A stretch of 64,000 nucleotides of DNA from Stutzerimonas stutzeri (GTDB taxonomy: Bacteria > Pseudomonadota > Gammaproteobacteria > Pseudomonadales > Pseudomonadaceae): NCBI RefSeq assembly GCF_002890895.1, contig NZ_POUL01000012.1, positions 1-64,000 of the forward strand. Reading direction: 5' to 3'. Position 1 is the first letter of the stretch. Each line of letters opens with the position of its first letter. Below are positions 38,041-46,580 of the stretch, piece by piece. The position numbers and the translations under genes were made by a program. The notes under the pieces are model-generated. The model had not been told where the DNA came from, ran no database searches, and saw nothing but the letters and a program-made list of their open reading frames with translations.

Positions 38041-38823
38041 ATGACTCATCGAATCGTTTCCCGTCAGGAGTGGCTCGCGGCACACGCGGCGCACCTCGTT
38101 CACGAAAAGCAGGTAACCCGTCAGCGCGACGCGCTTGCCGCCGCCCGTCGTGAGCTGCCCTGGACAAAGGTGGACAAGGATTATCTGTTCCATGAGGCAC
38201 GAGGACCGGTCCGGCTGGCGGACCTGTTCGAAGGTCGCAGCCAGTTGATCATCAAGCATTTCATGTTTGGCCCGGACTGGACCGAAGGCTGTGTCGGCTG
38301 CTCATTCGAGATGGATCACGTAGAGGGTGCGCTGCAGCACCTCACCCATCACGATGTCAGCTTTGCTGCTGTTTCACGGGCGCCGCTCAATATGCTCGAG
38401 GCCTACCGCCAAAGAATGGGCTGGCATTTCCGCTGGCTGTCCTCGGCTGGAAGCGATTTCAACCGCGACTTTCACGTGTCCTTCGAACCGCAGGACATCG
38501 TCGACAACCAGGTCTTTCACAATTACGCGTGGCAGCCGTACGTCTGTGAGGAGCTGTCGGGGTTCAGCGTGTTCTACCGGGATGAGGATGGCAGCGTCTT
38601 TCACACCTTTTCTGCCTACGGCCGTGGCGCCGAGGAGCTGCTCGGTAGCTACGTGCTGCTCGACATGACACCCAAGGGGCGCAACGAGAACGGGCCTCGG
38701 CACAACCTGACCGACTGGGTGCGCCACCATGATCGCTACGGCAGTGGTGACAGCGTCGATGCAACCGGGCGCGCCGTTGCAGCCGAGCCGGCCTCACCGA
38801 CGCAGTGCTGCCACCCCGAGTGA
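38041..38823 (+). CDS. DUF899 family thioredoxin-fold protein
   Basis: A 260-residue DUF899 protein. It opens with ELPWTKVDKDYLFHEARGPV near residue 38, carries FMFGPDWTEGCVGCSFEMDH (a CxxC-type pair, C84 and C87) and SRAPLNMLEAYRQRMGWHF, and ends with the DxxNEN-like GRNENGPRHNLTDWVRHHDRY. The fold is thioredoxin-like and the CVGC pair sits at the redox site, so a dithiol or peroxide role is plausible but unproven. AGGAG is absent; AAGGAGACCGAAG precedes the ATG. The C-terminal 25 residues after the domain end in CCHPE, an unusual Cys-rich tail. Confidence 0.87.
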   Translation: MTHRIVSRQEWLAAHAAHLVHEKQVTRQRDALAAARRELPWTKVDKDYLFHEARGPVRLADLFEGRSQLIIKHFMFGPDWTEGCVGCSFEMDHVEGALQHLTHHDVSFAAVSRAPLNMLEAYRQRMGWHFRWLSSAGSDFNRDFHVSFEPQDIVDNQVFHNYAWQPYVCEELSGFSVFYRDEDGSVFHTFSAYGRGAEELLGSYVLLDMTPKGRNENGPRHNLTDWVRHHDRYGSGDSVDATGRAVAAEPASPTQCCHPE

Positions 38824-38995
38824 AGGCTCGCTCGTCTATCAAGCGAACTTAAGGGAAACCCTCGCAGCCCCCTCCGGTCGAGAACTAGGACAGCCAGGCA
38901 TTCGGGTTGCGACGCCGCTTCGTTGCGCGCTACAGCAGCGCGAAGTTCCAGCCCCTTGTGTCTGAACGCTCACGCCCAGACCAAGCGAGGTTTCC

Positions 38996-40807
38996 ATGGC
39001 AATGACAGTCGGTGACTACGTAATCGAACGCCTCTACCAATGGGGTGTGCGGCGCATTTATGGCTACCCCGGCGACGGCATCAACGGTGTGTTCGGCGCG
39101 CTGAATCGTGCCAACGAAAAGATCCGTTTCATTCAAGCCCGGCATGAGGAAATGGCCGCGTTCATGGCCTCGGCCGACGCCAAGTTCAATGGCGGCCTCG
39201 GCGTCTGCATCGCCACCTCCGGCCCGGGCGCGGCGCATCTGATCACCGGCCTCTACGACGCGCGACTGGATCACATGCCGGTGCTGGCAATCACCGGCCA
39301 GAAATCGCGAACCGCATTGGGCAGCCACTACCAGCAGGAAATCGACCTACCGGCGTTGTTCAAGGACGTGTCCGGCGCGTTTGTCGAGCAGGCCAGCGCA
39401 CCGGCTCAGGTTAGGCACCTGATCGACCGGGCGATTCGTACCGCCGTCGGCGAGCGCAAGGTCGCCACCGTCATCCTGCCCAGCGACCTGCAAGACGCCG
39501 AGTACAGCGAGCCGCCGCGCGCCCACGGGGCTGTGCACTCCGGTATCGGCTACACCCGGCCGAAGATGGTGCCCTACGAAGCTGATCTGCAGCGTGCCGC
39601 CGAGGTGCTCAACTCAGGCGAAAAGGTGGCCATTCTGGTGGGCGCCGGTGCCTTGAATGCCACCGATGAGGTCATTGCCGTGGCCGAAAAACTCGGGGCT
39701 GGGGTTGCCAAGGCGCTGCTCGGAAAGGCCGCCGTACCGGACGATCTGCCGTGGGTCACCGGCTCTACCGGATTGCTGGGCACGGAACCGAGCTACAAGT
39801 TGATGACAGAATGCGACACGCTACTGATGATCGGTTCGGGCTTCCCCTATTCCGAATTCCTGCCTGAAGAAGGTCAGGCCCGCGGCGTGCAGATCGACCT
39901 CAAGGCCGACATGCTCAGCATCCGATATCCCATGGAGGTGAATCTTCAGGGAGACTCGGCTGAAACCCTGCGCGCGCTGCTGCCCATGCTGCAGGAGAAG
40001 ACCGAGCGCAAATGGCGCAAGCGCGTCGAGGAGTGGCGCATGGACTGGGAGCGCGTGCTGGAGAAGCGCGCCTTGGTCGAAGCCAATCCGATCAACCCGC
40101 AGCGCGTCGCCTTCGAGCTGTCGCCACGGCTGCCGGATTACTCGATTGTCACCAGCGACTCGGGCTCCTGTGCCAACTGGTATGCCCGCGATGTGAAGAT
40201 GCGCCGCGGCATGATGGGCTCGCTGTCCGGCGGGCTGGCTTCGATGGGTGCGGCGGTGCCCTATGCCATTGCCGCGAAATTCTCTCACCCGGATCGCCCG
40301 GTAGCGGCGATGGTCGGCGATGGCGCCATGCAGATGAACAACATGGCCGAGCTGATCACGGTCGCCAAGTACTGGAAGGAATGGCAGAACCCGCAGTGGA
40401 TCTGCTGCGTGTTCAACAACGGGGACCTCAATCAGGTCACCTGGGAACAGCGCGTGATGGAGGGCGACCCGAAATTCGAGGCGTCGCAGGACATACCCAA
40501 TGTGCCCTACCACCGCTTTGCCGAATCCATTGGGCTGATCGGTATCTACGTCGACCGTGGGGATCAGGTTGCGGCAGCTTGGGACCGGGCGTTCGCAGCG
40601 GATCGGCCAGTGGTGATCGAATTCAAGACCGACCCGGACGTACCGCCGCTGCCACCGCACATCAAGCTGGAACAGGCAAAGCAGTATGCCTCCGCCCTGC
40701 TGCATGGCGATCCCGACCAGGCCGGCATCATCAAGCAATCGGCCAAGCAGGTGCTGAGCAAGCTGCTGCCGGGGCATAAGTCGGGCAAGGGCAAAGACCG
40801 GGAATGA
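38996..40807 (+). CDS. thiamine diphosphate-requiring enzyme (pyruvate oxidase/acetolactate synthase superfamily)
   Basis: A 603-residue three-domain ThDP enzyme. The cofactor-activating glutamate is in QARHEEMAAFMA (E51). TSGPGAAHLITGLYDA and ITGQKSRTALGSHYQQE form the Pyr domain. The central domain is NAD/FAD-type. The PP domain has VGDGAMQMNN ... VFNNGDLNQVTWEQR, the GDG to NN motif with metal ligands. The full length suggests a functional enzyme of the poxB-like subgroup common in Pseudomonas and rhizobia, whose substrate is not established. GAGGTTTCC precedes the ATG. Directly after its stop lie remains of an enolase-superfamily gene and a GMC oxidoreductase gene, so the enzyme was once part of a longer sugar-acid-like cluster. 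Confidence 0.88.
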   Translation: MAMTVGDYVIERLYQWGVRRIYGYPGDGINGVFGALNRANEKIRFIQARHEEMAAFMASADAKFNGGLGVCIATSGPGAAHLITGLYDARLDHMPVLAITGQKSRTALGSHYQQEIDLPALFKDVSGAFVEQASAPAQVRHLIDRAIRTAVGERKVATVILPSDLQDAEYSEPPRAHGAVHSGIGYTRPKMVPYEADLQRAAEVLNSGEKVAILVGAGALNATDEVIAVAEKLGAGVAKALLGKAAVPDDLPWVTGSTGLLGTEPSYKLMTECDTLLMIGSGFPYSEFLPEEGQARGVQIDLKADMLSIRYPMEVNLQGDSAETLRALLPMLQEKTERKWRKRVEEWRMDWERVLEKRALVEANPINPQRVAFELSPRLPDYSIVTSDSGSCANWYARDVKMRRGMMGSLSGGLASMGAAVPYAIAAKFSHPDRPVAAMVGDGAMQMNNMAELITVAKYWKEWQNPQWICCVFNNGDLNQVTWEQRVMEGDPKFEASQDIPNVPYHRFAESIGLIGIYVDRGDQVAAAWDRAFAADRPVVIEFKTDPDVPPLPPHIKLEQAKQYASALLHGDPDQAGIIKQSAKQVLSKLLPGHKSGKGKDRE

Positions 40808-40808
40808 C

Positions 40809-41207
40809 TGCGAGGCCGGCGGCCAGACCGGGCTGGGCTACACCTATGCCGACGCATCGCTGGTGCGGCTGATCGCCGCTCACTTTAGCGACCTGCTCGA
40901 CGGTGCGGATGTGCTCGCCATGGGCCAGCTCAACGAGCGACCCTGGGCAGGCGTGCGCAACTTGGGCCGTTCGGGCCTGGCAGCCTGCGCCATATCAGCG
41001 CTCTGGGACCTCAAGGCGAGGCTGCTGGAGCTGCCGCTGGCGCAACTGCTGGGCATGCGTCGTGAGTACGTCGCCGTCTATGGCCGCGCGGTTTTACCCG
41101 CTACGACTATGGGCGCCTGCGCACGCAGCTCAGTCGCTAGAGGTCGGCTGCCGCTGGGTGATGTCGCAGCAGGGGAATATGCCTACACGCCGGACGACTT
41201 TCGGTAG
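40809..41207 (+). pseudogene. decayed mandelate racemase/enolase-superfamily gene
   Basis: An N-terminal fragment reads in frame (GQTGLGYTYADASLVRLIA, then AISALWDLKARLLELPLAQL), the typical capping-domain segment of mandelate racemase/muconate lactonising enzymes, up to VAVYG near 41085. After that the homologous pieces hop between frames: TRYDYGRLRTQLS in one frame, GCRWVMSQQG in another and AAGEYAYTPDDF in the first. These correspond to blocks that are far apart in an intact enzyme, so at least two frameshifts and internal deletions have occurred. The N-terminus is also missing, with the remnant abutting the stop of the ThDP gene. Family from memory of the motifs. Confidence 0.75.
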
Positions 41208-41265
41208 GGCTGAAGATCGTCGGCGACGATACTGCCGCAGGCGCGAAACAAGGTCACCCTAGCGT

Positions 41266-41631
41266 ATGAAAAAGATCAGTACCGGGCTGCCGATTGCCCG
41301 CGTCAGCTGGTCGATGGGCGGCAACGGTCAGCGTCTGGTCGAGCATGCCGTAGTCTTCACGCGTCGTGCCCTCGACGGCATGAGCGCGCGCAATATCTGG
41401 AGCGAAGCGGACGGCGCTGCACATTTCATGGGCACCGCACGCATGGGTTTCGATCCGTCCACGTGCGTGGTGGACGGCGACTGCCGCAGCTGGGATATCC
41501 GTAACCTGTGGGTCTGTGACGGTTCGGTATTTCCCACCTCCGGTGGTGTCAACCCGTCGTTGACCATCCAGGCCATCGACTGCCGCGCCGCAGACCGCAT
41601 CAGGGAACTGGCGGTCCGCGGTGAACTGTAG
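41266..41631 (+). pseudogene. C-terminal remnant of a GMC-family oxidoreductase
   Basis: Only the last 110 or so residues of a glucose-methanol-choline flavoenzyme remain: AHFMGTARMGFDP, then WVCDGSVFPTSGGVNPSL and TIQAIDCRAADRI, the conserved C-terminal FAD/substrate region with the active-site His and Asn. A full enzyme has about 500-550 residues, with an N-terminal GxGxxG motif that is absent here. An ATG at 41266 exists but the fragment cannot fold as an enzyme. It lies 60 bases after the enolase-superfamily remnant in the same orientation. Confidence 0.8.
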
Positions 41632-41642
41632 CGAGCCGAGCG

Positions 41643-41909
41643 TCAATCTTCTTCGTCGACGGTGATCTTGCCGGTCGTGCCTTCCATCTGGAATTCGTAC
41701 TTCTTGCCGTCGGCTTTCAGGCCTTTGCCTTCCCAACTCTTGTCGTCGACCTCGAGGCTATGCAGCTCGGTATAACCGGCAGCCTTGGCCTTTTCCATGG
41801 CCTGCTCGAAGGTAATCCAGTCAGCGCCTGGCTCATCCGCCAGCGCAACGCCGCTCGCGGAACCCAGTACGGCAATGGCGAGCGCGGCGGTCAGTTTCTT
41901 GTGATACAT
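41643..41909 (-). CDS. periplasmic PepSY-domain protein (1)
   Basis: An 88-residue exported protein: a signal peptide MYHKKLTAALAIAVLGSASG with cleavage at ALA-DE, then one PepSY domain (ITFEQAMEKAKAAGYTELHS ... KYEFQMEG-TTGKITVDEED). PepSY domains are small periplasmic modules that inhibit proteases or bind partners and sit near two-component systems that sense metals or envelope stress. The ATG at 41909 has GAGAGG upstream. It is transcribed away from a second PepSY pair and sits beside a CusF-like gene on the same strand. Confidence 0.87.
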   Translation of the reverse strand: MYHKKLTAALAIAVLGSASGVALADEPGADWITFEQAMEKAKAAGYTELHSLEVDDKSWEGKGLKADGKKYEFQMEGTTGKITVDEED

Positions 41910-42014
41910 GGTCGATCCTCTCTGATGAATGAGCGTTGGGCATATGACAGCCCTGTTACATACGAGCGAAATCATTCATCAAGGGTTCACCCCATTTGGT
42001 CTGGAATGCACCTT

Positions 42015-42374
42015 TCACGGTTTCTCGATGGACACCAGAGCCGCTTCGTCCCCCTCACTCTGGAAGCTGATGCGGACCTGGTCACCGGTTGAGAGACCCT
42101 CCAGCTGCTCGCGCCGAGCCTGGAAATCCATGGTCGCGGCAGGCCACTTCAATGCGGGAATCGGACCGTGAACGATGGACACCACACCCCGCTCACGATC
42201 CAGGGCTTCGATGGTGCCCGTTGCGTGGATCACCGGCTCGGAAACCATCTCGGTGGCGGGGCCGCCGTTGATCTCCGGCGAACCCGTGGGCCCCGCAGGC
42301 TTGAGCAGATCCTGGGCCAGCGCAGGCGGGGCAAGCAATATCAAACTGAGCGTGACGCAATGGAATGTGTTCAT
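42015..42374 (-). CDS. CusF-like periplasmic copper-binding domain protein
   Basis: A 119-residue exported protein with signal peptide (LSLILLAPPALAQ) and a CusF-type OB-fold at about residues 48-118 (VIHATGTIEALDRERGVV, HGPIPALKWPAATMDF). In E. coli CusF, Cu(I)/Ag(I) is held by H36, W44, M47 and M49. Here the His, Trp and second Met are aligned but the first Met is Ala (WPAATM for WPEMTM), so metal binding may be weaker or changed. It is followed on the same strand by PepSY gene 1 after 105 bases and faces the PepSY/two-component operon across a shared promoter region. No CusABC efflux genes are nearby. Confidence 0.85.
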   Translation of the reverse strand: MNTFHCVTLSLILLAPPALAQDLLKPAGPTGSPEINGGPATEMVSEPVIHATGTIEALDRERGVVSIVHGPIPALKWPAATMDFQARREQLEGLSTGDQVRISFQSEGDEAALVSIEKP

Positions 42375-42468
42375 GGCAGACCTCCCGCAATAGGTGGACG
42401 TACGCGATGTTGGACAATGCCAGGGCGACGATTACTGCCGCCCCGCGTTCCTGGCTTGCAACGCCCCG

Positions 42469-42484
42469 TTCAGTTTCGCGTAAG
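42469..42484. promoter_or_regulatory. possible BqsR-type box
   Basis: TTCAG-N6-GTAAG, 8 of 10 matches to the TTAAG-N6-TTAAG element reported for P. aeruginosa BqsR/CarR. It lies 51 bases upstream of the first PepSY gene of the two-component operon and in the shared region with the CusF-like gene. A two-mismatch site is weak evidence. Confidence 0.35.
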
Positions 42485-42535
42485 CCGCGCCTCGTAACCT
42501 GTGAATCGTCGAAACCCACACAGGAAAACGAAACC

Positions 42536-42844
42536 ATGAAAACACTCACTACTCTGATCACTGCAGCCACCCTCGCCCTTGGTGCCAACCTGGCCATGGC
42601 CCGCGACCTGGGGCCGGACGAAGCATTGAAACTGCGCGATGCGGGCACCATTCAATCCTTTGAGAAACTAAACGAAGCCGCCCTTTCCAAGCACCCTGGC
42701 GCCACCATCGATGATACCGAACTGGAAGAAGAGTACGGTCGCCACATCTATCAGGTTGAATTGCGTGACGACAAAGGTGTGGAATGGGATGTAGAGCTCG
42801 ACGCCAAGACCGGCGAAGTCCTCAAGGACCATCAGGACGACTAA
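42536..42844 (+). CDS. periplasmic PepSY-like protein (2), BqsP/CarP-like neighbour
   Basis: A 102-residue exported protein: signal peptide ITAATLALGANLAMA, then a PepSY-like repeat (DLGPDEALKLRDAGTIQSFE, IDDTELEEEYGRHIYQVELRD, WDVELDAKTGEVLKDHQDD). The acidic LEEEYG and C-terminal DHQDD stretches could bind metal. It is the first gene of a tightly packed operon with a second PepSY protein, a response regulator and a sensor kinase. The ATG at 42536 has AGGAAA upstream, and its TAA overlaps the next ATG (TAATG). Confidence 0.87.
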   Translation: MKTLTTLITAATLALGANLAMARDLGPDEALKLRDAGTIQSFEKLNEAALSKHPGATIDDTELEEEYGRHIYQVELRDDKGVEWDVELDAKTGEVLKDHQDD

Positions 42845-43149
42845 TGCGACCCGCCATTCTTTTCACCCTTCCGCTGGCCCTGCTGCTCGCTGCCACCCCG
42901 GCGGCGAGCCGCGACCTCGATCAGGATGAAGCCCTGCGGCTGCGTCACGAGGGTTTGATCCTGCCGTTGGAAAGTTTGTTGCGTCAGGCAATGGAGCGTC
43001 ATCCCGGCGCTCGCTTGCTGGAAGCCGAACTGGAAGAAGAGGATGGCATCTTTGTTTACGAAATCGAATTACTGACTGCAGACGGCGTTGCCCGCGAGCT
43101 GGAACTGGACGCGCGTGACGGGCGGCTGCTCAAGGATGAAGAAGACTGA
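42844..43149 (+). CDS. periplasmic PepSY-like protein (3)
   Basis: A 101-residue exported protein with signal peptide [20 protein letters not shown] and a domain very like that of the preceding gene ([54 protein letters not shown]). The two are tandem duplicates. It overlaps the upstream gene by one base and its TGA overlaps the ATG of the response regulator, so the four genes are one transcript. The ELEEED motif is more acidic than in its partner. Confidence 0.87.
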   Translation: MRPAILFTLPLALLLAATPAASRDLDQDEALRLRHEGLILPLESLLRQAMERHPGARLLEAELEEEDGIFVYEIELLTADGVARELELDARDGRLLKDEED

Positions 43150-43814
43150 TGCGTCTGTTATTGGTCGAAGACAATGTGCCGCTGGCCGACGAATTGATCG
43201 CAACCCTCACACGCCAGGGCTACGCCACTGACTGGCTGGCCGATGGTCGCGATGCCGATTATCAGGGCAGCAGCGAACCCTATGACCTGATCGTTCTGGA
43301 CCTTGGCCTGCCCGGTAAGCCGGGGCTGGAAGTGCTACGCGCCTGGCGAGGGCGTGGCCTGGGGACGCCGGTGCTGATTCTGACGGCCCGTGACTCATGG
43401 GCCGAGCGCATCGAAGGACTCAAAGCCGGGGCCGACGATTACCTGACCAAACCTTTCCATCCCGAAGAACTGCTGCTGCGAATTCAGGCGCTGTTGCGGC
43501 GCGCCCATGGCGTGGCCAACCAGCCCCTGCTGCAAGCAGGCGGGGTCGCGCTGGACGAAGCCCGCCAGCGCTGCCACAAGGACGGCCATGACATCGAACT
43601 GACCGCCGGCGAATTTCGCCTGCTGCGGTATTTCATGTTGCACCCCGGTCAGCTGGTGTCGAAAACCCAGCTGGCCGAGCATCTTTACGACGGTGAAACC
43701 GAGCGCGACTCCAATGTGATCGAGGTGCACGTCAATCGGCTGCGCGGCAAACTCGGTCGCGAGCTGATCGAAACCCGCCGCGGACAGGGTTACCGCTTCG
43801 GCGGCGCGGCTTGA
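43149..43814 (+). CDS. OmpR-family response regulator, BqsR/CarR-like
   Basis: A 221-residue regulator with a receiver domain (phospho-acceptor D51 in [10 protein letters not shown], acidic pair E7-D8, K near 101 in [15 protein letters not shown]) and a C-terminal winged helix ([46 protein letters not shown]). It controls genes in response to the kinase encoded next. Gene order (PepSY, PepSY, regulator, kinase) and the kinase's RExxE motif match my memory of the P. aeruginosa bqs/car locus, which responds to Fe(II) or calcium. The assignment is by synteny and motif, not by a search. Confidence 0.93.
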   Translation: MRLLLVEDNVPLADELIATLTRQGYATDWLADGRDADYQGSSEPYDLIVLDLGLPGKPGLEVLRAWRGRGLGTPVLILTARDSWAERIEGLKAGADDYLTKPFHPEELLLRIQALLRRAHGVANQPLLQAGGVALDEARQRCHKDGHDIELTAGEFRLLRYFMLHPGQLVSKTQLAEHLYDGETERDSNVIEVHVNRLRGKLGRELIETRRGQGYRFGGAA

Positions 43815-45136
43815 CGTCGATTCAGCGCAGCCTCAGTGTCGGACTGATCTCGGTGCTGCTGCTGGTCGGCCTGTTGCTGGTCCAGAGCAGCCTCTGGTTG
43901 TTCGAATCCGGCCTGCGGCGCAACCTGGCCACCGATCTAAGGGAAGAAACCGAAGGCCTGTTGATGGCCGTGGTTCAGGGGCCGGAGGGGTTTGTGCTCG
44001 ATTCGAGCCGGCTGAACCCTCGCTATCAGCGAGCATTTTCCGGACACTATTTCCGCATCGACTTGCCGGCCCGCAGCTGGCGATCCCGCTCACTGTGGGA
44101 CGCCGAACCAACCTGGCCGGCTGGCAACGGCATGGCCGAGGAACTGCTGGACGGACCGCAGGATCAGCGGCTGTTGGCTTATCGAGCGACCTATCGGCGC
44201 GACGGACAAACCATCACCATCAACGTGGCCCAGGATTACACGCCCACCCTCAAAAGCTTCGCCCAGGTCAGGCTCAGTGGTTTGGGACTGGTCAGCCTGG
44301 CGCTGCTGGTGTTGCTGTTGCTGCAACGCTATGCGGTCAAGCTCGCCATGCGCCCGCTGGAACGCGCGCGCCAGCAGATTGCGCAGCTTCAGCAGGGGCA
44401 ACGTCAGCAATTGGACGTCCAGGCGCCGGTCGAACTGCAACCGCTCGTGGAACAGATCAATCATCTGCTGGCACACACCGACGACACCCTGAAACGCTCA
44501 CGTCATGCGCTGGGCAATCTCGGTCACGCGCTGAAAACGCCACTGGCGGTGCTGGGCAGCCTGGTCAGACACGAGGAGCTGGCAGCGCATCCGGACCTGC
44601 AGCGCAACCTTGAGCAACAGCTAGAACAGATTCAGCAGCGGGTCAGCCGGGAACTGGGGCGCGCCCGCCTGGCCGGTGAGGTCCTGCCTGGCAGTTACTT
44701 CGATTGCGCCAAAGAGCTTGCGCCGCTGTTCGAAACACTGAGGATGATCCATCGCCGAGACCTCGAGCTGCGCTGGCATATCCACGAAAACTGCCGGCTA
44801 CCGTGGGACCGCGAGGACATGCTCGAACTGCTCGGCAACCTGCTGGACAACGCCTGCAAGTTCGCCCGATCCGAGGTGCGGCTGCAGATCGAGCAGCTGG
44901 ATGACGGCTATCTCATTACGGTCGATGACGACGGGCCGGGCATCCCTGAAGCGCGTCGAGAAGCCGTGCTGGAACGCGGAACTCGCCTCGATGAACATGC
45001 CGAAGGGCACGGTCTCGGACTTGGCATCGTGCGCGATATTCTGGCCGCCTGGCGGGGTGAACTGTCACTTGAGCAGAGCGAGCTTGGAGGGCTGTGCGTA
45101 CGCATCCGGCTTGGGGTATACAGCCAAAGATCGTAG
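43811..45136 (+). CDS. sensor histidine kinase, BqsS/CarS-like
   Basis: A 441-residue membrane kinase: TM1 at about 10-31, periplasmic sensor at about 32-155, TM2 at about 156-175, HAMP, HisKA with the phospho-acceptor in [11 protein letters not shown] near 239, and an ATPase domain ([35 protein letters not shown]). The [10 protein letters not shown] box is the PhoQ type. In the periplasmic part R43-E44-x-x-E47 gives the RExxE motif reported for Fe(II) sensing by BqsS. Start is TTG at 43811, overlapping the regulator stop. This pairing with two PepSY proteins and the CusF neighbour suggests a metal-responsive envelope system. Confidence 0.92.
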   Translation: MTSIQRSLSVGLISVLLLVGLLLVQSSLWLFESGLRRNLATDLREETEGLLMAVVQGPEGFVLDSSRLNPRYQRAFSGHYFRIDLPARSWRSRSLWDAEPTWPAGNGMAEELLDGPQDQRLLAYRATYRRDGQTITINVAQDYTPTLKSFAQVRLSGLGLVSLALLVLLLLQRYAVKLAMRPLERARQQIAQLQQGQRQQLDVQAPVELQPLVEQINHLLAHTDDTLKRSRHALGNLGHALKTPLAVLGSLVRHEELAAHPDLQRNLEQQLEQIQQRVSRELGRARLAGEVLPGSYFDCAKELAPLFETLRMIHRRDLELRWHIHENCRLPWDREDMLELLGNLLDNACKFARSEVRLQIEQLDDGYLITVDDDGPGIPEARREAVLERGTRLDEHAEGHGLGLGIVRDILAAWRGELSLEQSELGGLCVRIRLGVYSQRS

Positions 45137-45153
45137 CGGTGACGCGAGGTGGG

Positions 45154-45369
45154 TTACTGGACGCGCGCCAGTTCGTTGCGCATGTCTTCCAGGATGGTCT
45201 CGACCAGCAGACCGTTCTGGACATGCCGGCCTGCCATCACCCGAGTGGCCTCGGTGCCGTTGAGCGGATACCCGACACGGACCACCAGGTAACCGTCTTC
45301 TTGCGGTTCTACGCGGGTCTTGTAATCAGCCGGAAAGTTTTCGGCGAGGTGACGGGACAGGGTTTTCAT
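45154..45369 (-). CDS. small conserved-looking protein of unknown function
   Basis: A 71-residue protein (opens MKTLSRHLAENFPADYKTRV) with no membrane segment or signal peptide. It has a beta-rich middle (GYLVVRVGYPL), then a helix ending in ILEDMRNELARVQ. The layout loosely resembles the short Pseudomonas DUF3509 proteins, but I cannot confirm this. The ATG has GGCCCC rather than a clear ribosome site upstream. It converges with the sensor kinase gene. Codon usage looks like that of its neighbours. Confidence 0.65.
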   Translation of the reverse strand: MKTLSRHLAENFPADYKTRVEPQEDGYLVVRVGYPLNGTEATRVMAGRHVQNGLLVETILEDMRNELARVQ

Positions 45370-45472
45370 GGGGGCCTCGTGCGCTGGGTCTGAAACAAAG
45401 ACCCTGCTTTACACTCGGGATTCCAACCACTCATCGGATGACCGTTCACCGACTACAAAATTGTAAACACCT

Positions 45473-45571
45473 TCACTTCCGTTCGTTGGCACCGTAGGCC
45501 AGCCAAGCTAGAACGCCCATCCCTGCAAAGGCAGTGAGCGAAAAAATCAGCGCATTCAGTAACAGGCTCAT
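45473..45571 (-). CDS. 32-residue single-span membrane protein
   Basis: A small ORF with a strong ribosome site (AGAGG, then GAACGCCC before ATG) encoding a single hydrophobic helix (SLLLNALIFSLTAFAGMGVL, then AWLAYGANERK). The positively charged end lies after the helix. The longer frame reaching 45694 has no start signal and overlaps the WYL gene. Single-span proteins of this size often bind larger membrane complexes; nothing in the sequence names the partner. It lies in the AT-richer gap between the two-component operon end and the divergent WYL regulator. Confidence 0.6.
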   Translation of the reverse strand: MSLLLNALIFSLTAFAGMGVLAWLAYGANERK

Positions 45572-45683
45572 GGGCGTTCCTCTATCTGCTCGCTTGAAGT
45601 ACGCCCTGAATATATGTAGCGTCGCACGACACGTCGAGTCACCCGATAGTCGCACGTAAACTTTTTCAACAGATGGGGCGCGC

Positions 45684-46553
45684 ATGAAACGCAAGCAATC
45701 GATCAGTCAGGTTCGCTGGGATCTGGCACTGCGTTACCGGCTGATCGAGACGATTGCCTGGTGGGAAGGCCGCCTGACAACCGGCCATCTGATGCAGAGC
45801 TTTGGCATCAGCCGGCAGCAGGCCTCCAAGGACATCAACACCTACCTGAACGAGCATGCGCCGAAAAACCTTACATATGACCGTCATCTGAAGGGTTACA
45901 AGCCGAGCCCGCAGTTCGAGCCGCTGTTCATTGACGGCAGTGCCAGTGCCTATCTGCACCTGCTCGACCAGAACCGCGACCGCGCCCCGCACATTGAAGG
46001 CCTCGCCCTGGCCTACGCCCACACTGAAGTGCTGCACATGCCCGACCGCAGCATCCGACCCGAGGTGCTGCGCCCGATTCTCAAGGCCTGTCGTGAAGGG
46101 CTGCGGCTGGAAATCGAGTACGTTTCCCTCGCCCATCCGGACGTCGAGATCAGGGTGATGGCGCCGCACACGCTGGTATTCACTGGCACCCGTTGGCATG
46201 TGCGCGCCTATTGCGAGAAGAACCGGGGCTTCCGCGATTTCGTCCTCAGCCGTTTTCGCGGCGAGCCGGATCTGATGGATCCAAGCGAGAACAGCGCCGA
46301 GCAGGATGAGGCCTGGAACACGCAGGTGGATGTGGTCATCGAGCCGGATGTGCGACTGAGCGCTGAGCAGAAGGCAATCATCGAAACCGACTACGGGATG
46401 CAGGACGGTGAGCTGCGCATCGCCACGCGTGGGGCGCTGGTGCAGTACGTGTTGCAGCGGTATCAGATCGATCCGAATACGGTGTTGGCCAATGCGGCGG
46501 CGCAGCAGATTCAGGTGAGGAATCTGCAGGGGTTGAAGGCGTGGTTGTATTGA
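45684..46553 (+). CDS. WYL-domain transcriptional regulator (BrxR/CapW-like layout)
   Basis: A 289-residue regulator: N-terminal winged helix-turn-helix at about 10-75 (YRLIETIAWWEGRLTTGHLM, FGISRQQASKDINTYL), then a WYL domain at about 120-195 (IEYVSLAHP, APHTLVFTGTRWHVRAYCE, RDFVLSRF) and a C-terminal extension (WCX-like, about 210-289). This arrangement resembles the homodimeric BrxR/CapW repressors often found near phage-defence systems. No defence genes are seen here: downstream are a repeat island and sbcDC. It could respond to nucleic-acid or nucleotide signals, but this is inference. The start has no strong AGGAG. Confidence 0.85.
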   Translation: MKRKQSISQVRWDLALRYRLIETIAWWEGRLTTGHLMQSFGISRQQASKDINTYLNEHAPKNLTYDRHLKGYKPSPQFEPLFIDGSASAYLHLLDQNRDRAPHIEGLALAYAHTEVLHMPDRSIRPEVLRPILKACREGLRLEIEYVSLAHPDVEIRVMAPHTLVFTGTRWHVRAYCEKNRGFRDFVLSRFRGEPDLMDPSENSAEQDEAWNTQVDVVIEPDVRLSAEQKAIIETDYGMQDGELRIATRGALVQYVLQRYQIDPNTVLANAAAQQIQVRNLQGLKAWLY

Positions 46554-46580
46554 TGGGGTTGGCGACTCATACCGCTTTTC

